A stretch of 64,000 bases of DNA, taken from contig JBMNLV010000005.1 of NCBI GenBank assembly GCA_050953005.1, positions 220,385 to 284,384 of the forward strand. The letters run 5' to 3'. The DNA comes from UBA6115 sp050953005. GTDB lineage: Bacteria; Bacillota; Clostridia; Christensenellales; Aristaeellaceae. The position numbers and the translations under genes were made by a program. Below are positions 54,239 through 62,888 of this stretch, one piece after another (position 1 is the stretch's first letter; each line of letters starts with the position of its first letter). The notes below the pieces were generated by a model that was not told the origin of the DNA, ran no database searches, and saw only the letters and a program-made list of their open reading frames with translations.

Positions 54239-55245
54239 GAAAACACCTCCGTCCGATAACAGCGTACAAAATGTCCGGCTTCTACCTCTAACAATGACGG
54301 AGGTGTAGTCTCACATTTAAGTTTTTCGTCTACAAATTCACAACGATCTGAAAAGCCACAACCAACTGGTCTGCTAAATGGATGAGGCACCATCCCGCGT
54401 ATAGATGACAATCGTTCGTTAGCACAAAAAGAGATACGGGGAATGGATTGCATCAGAGCCTGTGTGTAGGGATGTAGAGGATTATCAAAAATCTGGAAGA
54501 CTGTGCCCGACTCAACAACTTGGCCAAGATACATGACAGCAACATAATCAGCTATTTTCGCTACTACACCTAGATCATGGGTGATGAACATAACAGACAT
54601 TTTCATAGATTGCTGTAGACTCTTGATGAGGTTCAAAATATTTGCTTGCGTAGTGACATCAAGCGCAGTCGTTGGCTCATCGGCTATGAGAAGTCTTGCT
54701 TCACAACACAAAGCCATCGCGATCATGACCCTTTGACGCATCCCGCCGGACAATTCAAAGGAATACGCTTCCATCCGATCCCGGGCGTTTGGAATTCCAA
54801 CCTTCTCCAAGAATAATACACCGCGTTCGTATGCATCATCTTTCTTCAAGCCTGTATGTAGCCTAATTGCCTGTACAAGCTGATTCCCAATTTTATGTAC
54901 CGGGCCAAGAGAGGACATTGGCTCCTGGAAAATCATAGATATTTCCTTGCCGCGAACGGATCGCATTTCTTTGCCATTTTGTTTGAGTTTTACGAGATTG
55001 ACTTCCGTACCATCGGCATAGCGATAAAGAATCTCACCTTCTTCAATTCGTCCCGGTCGATCCACAAGTTGAAGAATGGAATGCGCGGTTACAGACTTCC
55101 CGCTACCCGATTCACCAACTATACATACAGTTGATGATTCTGGCACTTCAAGATCAACACCATCAACTGCCTTCACAATTCCCTCATCCGTATGAAACCA
55201 TGTTCGTAGGCTTCTAACTTCTAATACTGTATTCGCCTTCTTCAT
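54235..55245 (-). CDS. Dpp/Opp-type ABC transporter ATPase (DppD family)
   Basis: The 336-residue ATPase has Walker A GESGSGKS, FQEPMSSLGP, signature LSGGMRQR, Walker B LIADEPTTALD, FITHDLG and C-terminal GCGFSDRCEFVDEKLKC. An insert near residue 70 (YRYADGTEVNLVKLKQNGKE) is typical of DppD subunits found with glycoside hydrolases. It is coupled to the downstream DppF gene and lies 15 bp after the DppC gene. Confidence 0.9.
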   Translation of the reverse strand: MKKANTVLEVRSLRTWFHTDEGIVKAVDGVDLEVPESSTVCIVGESGSGKSVTAHSILQLVDRPGRIEEGEILYRYADGTEVNLVKLKQNGKEMRSVRGKEISMIFQEPMSSLGPVHKIGNQLVQAIRLHTGLKKDDAYERGVLFLEKVGIPNARDRMEAYSFELSGGMRQRVMIAMALCCEARLLIADEPTTALDVTTQANILNLIKSLQQSMKMSVMFITHDLGVVAKIADYVAVMYLGQVVESGTVFQIFDNPLHPYTQALMQSIPRISFCANERLSSIRGMVPHPFSRPVGCGFSDRCEFVDEKLKCETTPPSLLEVEAGHFVRCYRTEVFS

Positions 55246-55260
55246 ATTAGTAATTATTCC

Positions 55261-56385
55261 TTATGTATTGTATGGGTCAGCAGAATCACGCAATGCATCA
55301 CCCAAGAAATTCATCGACAACACCGCAGCTATAACAAAAACGGAAGGTGCAATCAACAACCACGGTGCGTTAGCTATAGTACGAATGTTTTGAGCCTCTT
55401 GGAGAAGAACACCCCAACTGATGGCTGGAGCACGCAAGCCAAGCCCCAAAAAACTCAGAGACGTTTCACTAATAATCATCCGGGGAATGCTGAGAGTAGT
55501 TTGTGCAATAATGTGTGAAAGAAACGAGGGTACCATGTGTTTAAACACAATGCGCGACTCACTACAACCATTCAGCTTCGCCACTGTAACAAAGTCTTCA
55601 GTTTTCAATGCCAGAAAGCGACCACGTACAACACGTGCCAATCCGGTCCATCCAATGAGCGATAGAATGATGGTTATGGCAAAATAGGTCTGCATGATGG
55701 ACCAACTCTTAGGCACGGCGGCGGCAAGAGCCATCCAGAGAGGAATCGCTGGTATGGAACGCAATACCTCAATTACACGTTGCATCACAGTATCAAACCT
55801 ACCTCCATAATAGCCGGAAAAACCGCCAAGAAACACACCCAGAAACAGGCTAAGAAAAACGCCAATTAATCCAATTGACATTGACAACCTTGTTCCAGTC
55901 AACACACGTGACATGAGATCTCTCCCCATGCGGTCGGTGCCCCAGAGATAAAATGGTTGAGAAACATCTTCAGGCCCTATGAGATGAATATCAGATTCGA
56001 ATATGCCCCACATTTTATAGGTGTCACCACGCGCAAAAAATTTGATAGGAATGATGATTTCATTATCAATTGAATGTTCCCATCTCCCTGCAGCTTTATT
56101 CATGACAGATGAGTATCCCTTTACATGAAGCTGAAAGTGGCTACCTTTTTCATCGCGGACAATAAAACCAATCTTTTGAGGTGGCGCATTCATATACTTA
56201 GACGAGTAACTTACAGGCGTATAAGGAGCGAGAAACTCGCAGAATATCGCAATAAAGTATAACAAAACAACAACGAAAGCACTGGCAACACCAAGTTTAT
56301 GCTTGGTAAAGCGCCAACGCATCAGTTGCCAGTGGCTCGCTACCTCACTACCGCGATGATGCAGGGTTTTTGATGGTTTTCTCAT
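55261..56385 (-). CDS. Dpp/Opp-type permease with long external insert (DppC family)
   Basis: The 374-residue permease has the OppC N-terminus (RWRFTKHKLGVASAFVVVL) and then an additional extracytoplasmic region of about 80 residues (NAPPQKIGFIVRDEKGSHF to SDIHLIGPED) before YLWGTDRMGRDLMSRVL. The EAA loop EDFVTVAKLNGCSESRI is near residue 270. The long insert is seen in DppC proteins of carbohydrate-linked transporters. The start shares one base with the DppB stop. Confidence 0.9.
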   Translation of the reverse strand: MRKPSKTLHHRGSEVASHWQLMRWRFTKHKLGVASAFVVVLLYFIAIFCEFLAPYTPVSYSSKYMNAPPQKIGFIVRDEKGSHFQLHVKGYSSVMNKAAGRWEHSIDNEIIIPIKFFARGDTYKMWGIFESDIHLIGPEDVSQPFYLWGTDRMGRDLMSRVLTGTRLSMSIGLIGVFLSLFLGVFLGGFSGYYGGRFDTVMQRVIEVLRSIPAIPLWMALAAAVPKSWSIMQTYFAITIILSLIGWTGLARVVRGRFLALKTEDFVTVAKLNGCSESRIVFKHMVPSFLSHIIAQTTLSIPRMIISETSLSFLGLGLRAPAISWGVLLQEAQNIRTIANAPWLLIAPSVFVIAAVLSMNFLGDALRDSADPYNT

Positions 56386-57380
56386 TAATCCATCCCCCCA
56401 TAGCGAATCCGAGGATCAACAACTGCTAGAAGAATATCAGACAGCAGTGTCCCTATAACTGTTAACACACTGAGCATAAGCAGAAACCCACCGGCAAGAA
56501 ACATATCCTGAGACTGTAGTGCATTATACAGAAGTGGCCCTGTTGTTGGCAAAGAAAGTACAATGGATGTAACTGTTGATCCCGAAATCAATCCCGGAAG
56601 TGACCAACCTAATGTGGAAACAAAGGGGTTAAGCGCTACGCGAACCGGGTACTGCAGAATCATTTTACCCTCAGCAATTCCACGCGCACGAGCTGCAGTT
56701 ACATAGGTCTTTCGCTTCTCATCGAGCAGATTAGCACGCATAATTCGTATCATACTTGCTGTGCCTGATGTACCAAGCACAATTACAGGTATCCAAAGAT
56801 GCTGAAGCAAATCGATAAATTTGGCAAAAGACCAAGGCGCGTCAATCATGTTAGGCGAAAACAAGCCACCAATGTTTTGTCCAAAGTATTTGAAAGCGAT
56901 ATACATCAGAACCAAAGCAAATATGAAGCTGGGTATTGCTAATCCAATAAATCCCATAAAAGTAGCTACATAGTCACCTATGGAGTACTGCTTTATAGCA
57001 GAATAGACGCCAATGGGAAACGCTACAATCCATGTGAAAAGCATTGTGGAGAATGAGAGCATAAATGTGAGGCCAATGCGGGCCCATATCAGTTGGGAAA
57101 CTGGCATGTTCCAACTGAAAGAACGCCCAAAGTCACCTCGCGTAATGATAGGTACAATCCAACGAATATACTGGATATACAGAGGTTTCCCAAGACCATA
57201 GCGTTCCTGAAGCATCTCCAACTCAGCTTTTTCCACTGTCTGTCCTTGCTCCTGTAACTGCGCAACAACCTGTGTTAGAAAATCTCCTGGGGGCAACTGA
57301 ATTACAATGAAAGTTATGATGGAAATAACTATTACGGTAGGTATCATCAGTAACAGTCTTCTTAGGATAAATCGCAACAT
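56385..57380 (-). CDS. Dpp/Opp-type permease (DppB family)
   Basis: The 331-residue inner-membrane permease has an N-terminal membrane anchor (RRLLLMIPTVIVISIITFIV) and an extracytoplasmic segment (VVAQLQEQGQTVEKAELEML). Several further helices follow, with the EAA loop KTYVTAARARGIAEGKMI near residue 230 and the C-terminal IRYGGMD. AAGGAG lies 10 bases before the ATG and a second AGGAG directly abuts it. It forms the channel with the DppC gene it adjoins. Confidence 0.9.
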   Translation of the reverse strand: MLRFILRRLLLMIPTVIVISIITFIVIQLPPGDFLTQVVAQLQEQGQTVEKAELEMLQERYGLGKPLYIQYIRWIVPIITRGDFGRSFSWNMPVSQLIWARIGLTFMLSFSTMLFTWIVAFPIGVYSAIKQYSIGDYVATFMGFIGLAIPSFIFALVLMYIAFKYFGQNIGGLFSPNMIDAPWSFAKFIDLLQHLWIPVIVLGTSGTASMIRIMRANLLDEKRKTYVTAARARGIAEGKMILQYPVRVALNPFVSTLGWSLPGLISGSTVTSIVLSLPTTGPLLYNALQSQDMFLAGGFLLMLSVLTVIGTLLSDILLAVVDPRIRYGGMD

Positions 57381-57394
57381 CTCCTATGTACTCC

Positions 57395-59470
57395 TTATCT
57401 GATAACTATCAGCTCATGTAACTTAAGCTTGGGAATGCCAATTGTAATATAGTTGTCCATCCGCTTGGTTTGAAGGTCACTGTTTTCATGCGAAAATACC
57501 ACCGATGCTTCTCCCGCAAGATCGTTACGTACATGCAGCACAAGATCTTGTACTGGTATTATCTCCCTAGCTGGACCACGCATAGCATTAACTGTTGTCA
57601 TGTTCACCAAGTGAATCGAAAGGCCTTCCGTATTTCGCCAAACTGTAATATCGATCAAGCCGCTCCCCTCGAGAGTCACTGGAGCCTCACCGTTCATGCA
57701 CCATCTCACACTGTTTTCTATGAGCCGTTGATGATCTACAGTTAGGTAATCCCAGAAACTACGTCCAATATCACCGCAGTAATAAACCACCCTGCCTTTT
57801 CCCTGCTTACGGAACAACACCTCTTCATAATCTGCAGGTTTGTTACGTGGATATACCTCCTCCATGGGCAAATCAGGATATGCGGGCACAGCATGGAACG
57901 GTGAAGACTCGAAATCGTTTGCAGTAAGCGCAATTTTTACACGATTATCAGTGCCAATGATTCGATTATCTCCATCGAACCCCTTGAGTAATATTTTCGA
58001 TTCAGATTTGCTATCGACCTGAATGTATGAGTTAAGCACATCCCGTACTACATCACCCTGATATGTTACACCAAATAAACTTGCAAGCGCAAAGTCTTTG
58101 CGCTTATTACCAAACTCATCATACAAAGAAGTCTCGTATGTAGCAAGGATTGCCCCTCCTTCTTCCACATATCGTATTAACGCTGAGCAATCTTCATCAC
58201 TGAGTACAGCGATATTAGGAAGAATCACCACATTGTATTTTGACAGATATTCCTTTGTGATATAGTGACTGTCTAGAATATCAAAAGGGATGCGTGCCTC
58301 AATCAGCGCTTGGTAGAAACCATTTAGTGGCTTCTCAAGTAATTCGTTTAAGCGATTACCAGCATATCTTTTGGCGGAATGCTGCGACAGCATCAAGGCG
58401 ACTTCCGCGCAACTATCAATATTGCGCAAATACTTCTCCCATTTTTTATACTTATTATATAGCGCCTTTACAACCAGCATCCAACGATTATCGAAAACTT
58501 GGACGCTGAATTTAGTGAACCAAGGACGAAGCCCATTAGCAACCGCCTCTGACACCCATAATTCCAGCTCTGCCTTTTCTTGGACACTGTCTTTCCAGCG
58601 CCTTTCGGTAATCCCGGTGGAGAAAATTCCACCAATCGGTTTCTTACCCATAACAGCGCGGAGTTCCTTGCCATTTCTTCCATTGAACCAAGGCGTCATA
58701 AGACCATCACGGCCTTGCCTGTCAGCATACAATACATCCGAGTAATCCCCAAGAAGTTTATTGTCAAGTCCTCTTCCTAGCCCTACTGTGGAGTTAGGGA
58801 TGTACCGCATATTAGGATTGTTACAAATTATCTCTTGATCCCATGTATTGCAAAGATCAAGAAGTCGCTCCTCATGCCAGTCCAGGTATGCTCTCATAGC
58901 AGGGTCATCAAAGTCATAACCAACAGGTAAATCAAAACCTTTCGCCGATTTGAATGCTTCAGCACAAGAATCACAATAGCATATACCAGAACCTTGCCAA
59001 CGGTTGCAGAATATACCATCGAGATCATAATTTGAAGCCAACTCACCGTGCACACGCTTCATGAAATCGAATCCATAGTCACCCAGAACATCACTGACCC
59101 AAACCTCATCAAACGACCAATGTCGGCGCGGCTTGCCTTCGTGTGTGTAAGCCACCCACTCCGGATGTGCTTGGAATGCATCATCATGAAAGGCATGAGC
59201 GTCTGTGCGACAGATAATAGCGTATCCCTTACGTCTGCACGTTTCAACCATATACCGAAAAACATCATCATACTGTGAATGCTTGACCTTGTAGTGATAT
59301 GGAATAGTTGTTTTGTGGAAAGCCATATAGCCACCTGATCCCAGCACCAAACCATCGCAAGCAGCATCGTTCATGTAATAAAGCCATTTATCTGGATCAA
59401 AATGCGGAATATCTCCTTCACAAATTGTCAATTGTGCCCAACGCATTGCTTTTTCCAGGTATTTGTTCAT
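57395..59470 (-). CDS. Glycoside hydrolase-like protein, TIM barrel plus GH42-type middle domain
   Basis: I start at the ATG at 59470 (AAGGAG seven bases upstream); the frame runs 14 codons further without a site. The 691-residue protein begins with a barrel domain in the style of the hypothetical GHL6 hydrolases: GYAIICRTDAHAF, DLDGIFCNRWQGSGICYCDSC split here at the conserved Cys pair, and DNRWMLVVKALYNKY. It then has a GH42-type Rossmann-like domain (NVVILPNIAVLSDEDCSALI, VEEGGAILATYE) and a C-terminal beta domain. No signal peptide is seen. Catalytic residues cannot be assigned with confidence. It is the second gene of the oligosaccharide operon, between binding protein and permeases. Confidence 0.72.
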   Translation of the reverse strand: MNKYLEKAMRWAQLTICEGDIPHFDPDKWLYYMNDAACDGLVLGSGGYMAFHKTTIPYHYKVKHSQYDDVFRYMVETCRRKGYAIICRTDAHAFHDDAFQAHPEWVAYTHEGKPRRHWSFDEVWVSDVLGDYGFDFMKRVHGELASNYDLDGIFCNRWQGSGICYCDSCAEAFKSAKGFDLPVGYDFDDPAMRAYLDWHEERLLDLCNTWDQEIICNNPNMRYIPNSTVGLGRGLDNKLLGDYSDVLYADRQGRDGLMTPWFNGRNGKELRAVMGKKPIGGIFSTGITERRWKDSVQEKAELELWVSEAVANGLRPWFTKFSVQVFDNRWMLVVKALYNKYKKWEKYLRNIDSCAEVALMLSQHSAKRYAGNRLNELLEKPLNGFYQALIEARIPFDILDSHYITKEYLSKYNVVILPNIAVLSDEDCSALIRYVEEGGAILATYETSLYDEFGNKRKDFALASLFGVTYQGDVVRDVLNSYIQVDSKSESKILLKGFDGDNRIIGTDNRVKIALTANDFESSPFHAVPAYPDLPMEEVYPRNKPADYEEVLFRKQGKGRVVYYCGDIGRSFWDYLTVDHQRLIENSVRWCMNGEAPVTLEGSGLIDITVWRNTEGLSIHLVNMTTVNAMRGPAREIIPVQDLVLHVRNDLAGEASVVFSHENSDLQTKRMDNYITIGIPKLKLHELIVIR

Positions 59471-59872
59471 CTTGTTCTCCTTGTTCGCTGAAATTGATGC
59501 CATATGCTGCATTCTTGTCCTTCGATCAAGCTTCTCTCTATGCTACAAATCAATTCGGGATGCAATACAGAGAATCACTTGCAGATCATCCTCGGTGCGA
59601 AACATATGTTTCGCACCGAGGTGTTGTTTTCACTGTGCTTGCGGTATAACCGTGAAAGCAAGTGAGAAAGGTGCTATCGATGTACAATGCCGCTAAGAAT
59701 GGTTAAACTTGGAAGAAGATACCTCTCTAGAACCTTACAACACAACTTATCCACAACCTATCTCTATATTCTCGCTTTTTTCTGTAAACTATTGCCTTGG
59801 CTCATATAATGGTCAAGACTACCTTACACTCCATCTAATTCAAGATCAAAAATCTCTCTTTAGTGAATGCAT
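59471..59872. other. Intergenic region between binding protein and hydrolase genes
   Basis: About 400 bp with no supported gene. It holds the 32-bp palindrome at 59590-59621 and one isolated perfect DnaA-box sequence (TTATCCACA) near 59748. The open frames seen here are antisense or too short to credit. Confidence 0.5.
59590..59621. terminator. Perfect 32-bp palindrome
   Basis: Left arm CCTCGGTGCGAAACAT is followed directly by its exact reverse complement. In RNA of either strand it would form a 14- to 16-bp hairpin. On the plus strand it is followed by TGTTGTTTT. Placed between the binding-protein gene and the rest of the minus-strand operon it may stop part of the transcripts or protect the binding-protein mRNA; a DNA-binding dimer site is an alternative. 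Confidence 0.65.
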
Positions 59873-61798
59873 CTATTTACCGGTACGATAATACCAAGTA
59901 AAAGGATTCGTGGGCATTGGGTGTGGATATACCCAGTTCCAAGGCATTTCATCAGGTACATTTACAAGGTCGTTATTGCAGATGGCATAACTATCGCCTT
60001 CAGTACAAACACCAATCGTGTAAAACCGGTCTACAGCAATTTCTAGTATCTCCTTCATATATTCCCGTTGTTCTTCTGCATCACCAGTTACTTTGATTTG
60101 GTTGTATAGCTCCATCTGCCGCAAGACATCAGCCGGTGGTTCCTCAGGAGGAATTTTGGCTCCAAAACCTGTAGGATCAACATAGTAATTTCTCCAAGCC
60201 ATTGCGTACATTGAGTTGTTGTCGAAGGGGAAGTAATAGCGTGGATCAGTATAGATTAGTGTACCTGCGCCCCCACCAAAACGATGGATGGTCATATCAA
60301 AAGTTCCATCACCATTGCGTGTGCGCTCCTCCCACAAGTCGCGAGAGACGACATCCACTTTGAGTTCAACACCAACCGCTGCCCAATACTGCGTCAGAAG
60401 TTCACTGGCATCAATGTAAGCGTCACGTGCCATATCAATATCTGCTCTGATGATTAACTTCTCTCCACTTGGCAGCAAACGCATACCATCGGGTCCTTTA
60501 TTGGGAAGCACTTTATCGAGATACTCGTTTGCCTTGGCAACATCGTACTCAGTGTACTGCAAAGCAAGCTTCTCATTATACAGATCGCTCTCTGGGCGAG
60601 GGGCAGTCTGATGAGGAATACCGTCCCCCAAATAAATCATATCTATGATTTCCTGTCGATTAATAGCATGCGATAACCCAATGCGGAAGTTCTTGTCACC
60701 AAACACCACGCGACGTTCAGGATCTCGGTGCGTCGTGTTAAGAATGATAATCATAGCATTGGGAGCAGACATAGTGGTTGTAACAAAGTGATAGTTGCCA
60801 ACCTCCATGTTGTCATAGAACAGACTGCGATTTGCTGGTGTGGCAATGTTTTGGTCAAAAAAGTCTATTTCGCCAGCCGCAGCTTTTAATACCGCTACCT
60901 CAGTATTTGACACCAGCTGATACTCTATCTCATCAATGTAAGGCAACTGTTTCCCATCCGGATCAACTTTCCAGAAGTAAGGGTTGCGGACAGCACGAGC
61001 AATTGTAGCCGTACCGTCGGGGGCATTGGCGAAAACCCAAGGATCAATAGAAGGACGCTCAGCGTTAAGTTTCCAGTCATCACGATTTAGGTAGTATTCA
61101 ATCCAATCGCCATAGCCAGCAGCTTTCGCCAACTCATTTGCGTTCTCACTGAATTCTAAATGAAATTGCTTAAGATAGTGTGCGGGCGCAAAAGGCTGAG
61201 AATATGAGTTTACTGATGCCAGGTTCAACATGAAGAGACCGTTAGGCTCAGAGAATACAAACTTTACAGTAGCCTCATCGATAATCTCCAGCTTTGCTGG
61301 ATTACCTTTTGCGTCCTTATAAGTAATCGGAAAAACATTAGTAAGCTCCTTGTTGAGAAGAAAATAATTGTACTGATAGTCGAAATCAAGGGAAGTAAAT
61401 GGAGTTCCGTCGGACCACTTCATCCCTTTGCGCAGATAAAAGGTGAACTCAGTTGAATCTTCACTGATTTCAAAACGCTCAGCTACATTGGGGATGTATC
61501 CGGACCAATCCGGCGTCCAGCGCACCAATTGCTCGTAGTCCTGATAGCGCTCAAGGTGGGTAGTATCACCACCAATAATCATGTTGTGCCAAACACCACC
61601 ATAGGTACCAATCGACTCCAATGGGACAACCACCAATGGCACTTCTGGAATTCGCTCTTCCAACGGTGGTAACTTGCCTTGTGCAACCAATTCAGCAAGT
61701 GCTGGTGCTTCCTTTGCTACATCATCAGCGCTTAGTGCACCATATGAAAATGACAATAGGAGTGTGATGAGCAAGATAGATACGATAGACTTTTTCAT
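59873..61798 (-). CDS. Extracellular solute-binding protein, SBP family 5 (oligosaccharide type)
   Basis: The 641-residue protein starts after GGAGGAGGAAG. It has a signal peptide ending SYGALSAD, again without a lipobox cysteine. Family-5 features include TEFTFYLRKGMKWSDGTPFTS (split at the DG pair), the NRQEIIDMIYLGDG segment and a C-terminal NPFTWYYRTGK. Its length is greater than usual peptide binders and typical of carbohydrate-linked members. It is the first gene of the minus-strand operon that includes two hydrolases and a full ABC transporter, so it probably binds an oligosaccharide. Confidence 0.9.
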   Translation of the reverse strand: MKKSIVSILLITLLLSFSYGALSADDVAKEAPALAELVAQGKLPPLEERIPEVPLVVVPLESIGTYGGVWHNMIIGGDTTHLERYQDYEQLVRWTPDWSGYIPNVAERFEISEDSTEFTFYLRKGMKWSDGTPFTSLDFDYQYNYFLLNKELTNVFPITYKDAKGNPAKLEIIDEATVKFVFSEPNGLFMLNLASVNSYSQPFAPAHYLKQFHLEFSENANELAKAAGYGDWIEYYLNRDDWKLNAERPSIDPWVFANAPDGTATIARAVRNPYFWKVDPDGKQLPYIDEIEYQLVSNTEVAVLKAAAGEIDFFDQNIATPANRSLFYDNMEVGNYHFVTTTMSAPNAMIIILNTTHRDPERRVVFGDKNFRIGLSHAINRQEIIDMIYLGDGIPHQTAPRPESDLYNEKLALQYTEYDVAKANEYLDKVLPNKGPDGMRLLPSGEKLIIRADIDMARDAYIDASELLTQYWAAVGVELKVDVVSRDLWEERTRNGDGTFDMTIHRFGGGAGTLIYTDPRYYFPFDNNSMYAMAWRNYYVDPTGFGAKIPPEEPPADVLRQMELYNQIKVTGDAEEQREYMKEILEIAVDRFYTIGVCTEGDSYAICNNDLVNVPDEMPWNWVYPHPMPTNPFTWYYRTGK

Positions 61799-62048
61799 GA
61801 TTCTTCCTCCTCCATGTTATGTATATTTATAGCGAGGGTTTGTTCCCTGCTATTTTCCGAGGTTGAACACTCGAAGTATATTGTTACAAACATCATGTAT
61901 AAAAGCAATGCCGGTAAATACAAAGAATCATACTGCAAGTTGCCTTTATAAGTAACCCCACGATCTGATGTGATGCCTATTTGCAATCATTTTTCATCCC
62001 TCTTGGCCATTAGTCATCAATATAGATCAAATTTAACTTACTTTTTAT

Positions 62049-62078
62049 ATAATAACATCTCATTTTGAATAATGTCAA
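62049..62078 (-). promoter_or_regulatory. Promoter of the oligosaccharide operon
   Basis: On the minus strand TTGACA (62078-62073), 18-base spacer, TATTAT (62054-62049). The leader to the ATG at 61798 would be about 240 bases, long enough to carry further control, but no riboswitch was recognised in it. Confidence 0.6.
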
Positions 62079-62275
62079 TCATGTTTTTTATTTGCAATAT
62101 GTTTTTTTTTGCAATATGTTTTCTACGGTACTGTCAACATAATTCAACACTGTTTACCATGTCATGCTTCCTGGTTGCATAGTGAGTTAAGCGAATCCTC
62201 GCTCAGGTATGCCTTGGTTACCGACCAGTCTTCCGAGTATTACATCAGATATACGGTTACCAATCGCAGGCGTTA

Positions 62276-62325
62276 TTTCAGAGGCAAGGTATTTCCCTTA
62301 ACCCCTCAAAATCTGGACATTTAGA
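62276..62325 (+). repeat. 50-bp direct repeat, copy A
   Basis: Starts TTTCAGAGGCAAGGTATTTC and ends GGACATTTAGA. The copy at 62645-62694 has about 90% identity. Both read in one frame as FRGKVFPLTP-x2-LDI followed by a TAG stop, as if two copies of a protein C-terminus. Confidence 0.8.
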
Positions 62326-62644
62326 CACCTGAAAACGCCGTTTTTTACCTGTCAAAAATGACACAGGGGCGGCCGGTTAGCTGCAGATACTCCGGCTTAG
62401 GAATAGTTGCTTCGCATATTTGCGCCGTAGCCAAGCAACGAATTATGTAAACCGATATTGGTCGTTATCACGGCTCACAATCGTCATCTAAGTGACTATG
62501 GCTGCAAGAATCGCGCCTTAATTCGCAGGGCCTTCCTCTCGTTGTAGATTGGCTGTCCTCTGTGTCTAACAACCACTATACCCGTCAAACGTTACCTTTT
62601 AGGGGCAAAAAAAGTAAATAAATCAACGGGTTTGAGAGGCGCTC

Positions 62645-62694
62645 TTTCAGAGGCAAGGTGTTTCCCTTAACCCCCAAAATTCTGGACATTTAGA
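62645..62694 (+). repeat. 50-bp direct repeat, copy B
   Basis: Starts TTTCAGAGGCAAGGTGTTTC, 369 bp after copy A, and ends GGACATTTAGA. Also encodes FRGKVFPLTPKILDI then TAG. No upstream coding region is recognisable for either copy. Confidence 0.8.
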
Positions 62695-62714
62695 ACCCTA
62701 AAAAACGACAAAAA

Positions 62715-62769
62715 AATGCCCCGGCGTCAGTTGGACAGCAAAACTGCCCATCTGGCCCCCCGGGGCATT
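62715..62769 (-). terminator. Hairpin with flanking T-run on the minus strand
   Basis: AATGCCCCGG (62715-62724) pairs with CCGGGGCATT (62760-62769). Read on the minus strand it is followed by a run of T residues, as expected of a rho-independent terminator. It shares AAAAAATGCCCCGGCGT with the hairpin at 4287-4314. Confidence 0.55.
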
Positions 62770-62888
62770 GCTTATTCCCAAAATAAATGTGATATAATAA
62801 AGAAGGCGCTTAGATGCACGAGCACTTTGAAAAAAGAAAAAGAGAAAGAGGAGATTCGTTTTCTGATTTAAGGATTGAGGAATTCTCA

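Larger units (their letters stand above)
61799..62888. other. Long intergenic stretch with promoter, small repeats and hairpin
   Basis: Contains the promoter at 62049-62078, a short tandem TTTGCAATATGTTTT at 62092-62119, two 50-bp direct repeats (62276 and 62645), and a hairpin at 62715-62769. The short frame 62109-62324 is not supported as a gene but its last codons coincide with the first repeat. The remainder (62340-62640) shows no gene or RNA I can recognise. Confidence 0.5.

Noticed and set aside
59748..59756. Perfect DnaA-box sequence suggesting a replication origin.
   Set aside because: Only one box is present, with no AT-rich unwinding region or dnaA/dnaN neighbours.
62109..62324. 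A 71-codon frame upstream of the integrase.
   Set aside because: There is no ribosome binding site and only the last 15 codons recur in the second repeat; I describe the repeat but do not call a gene.
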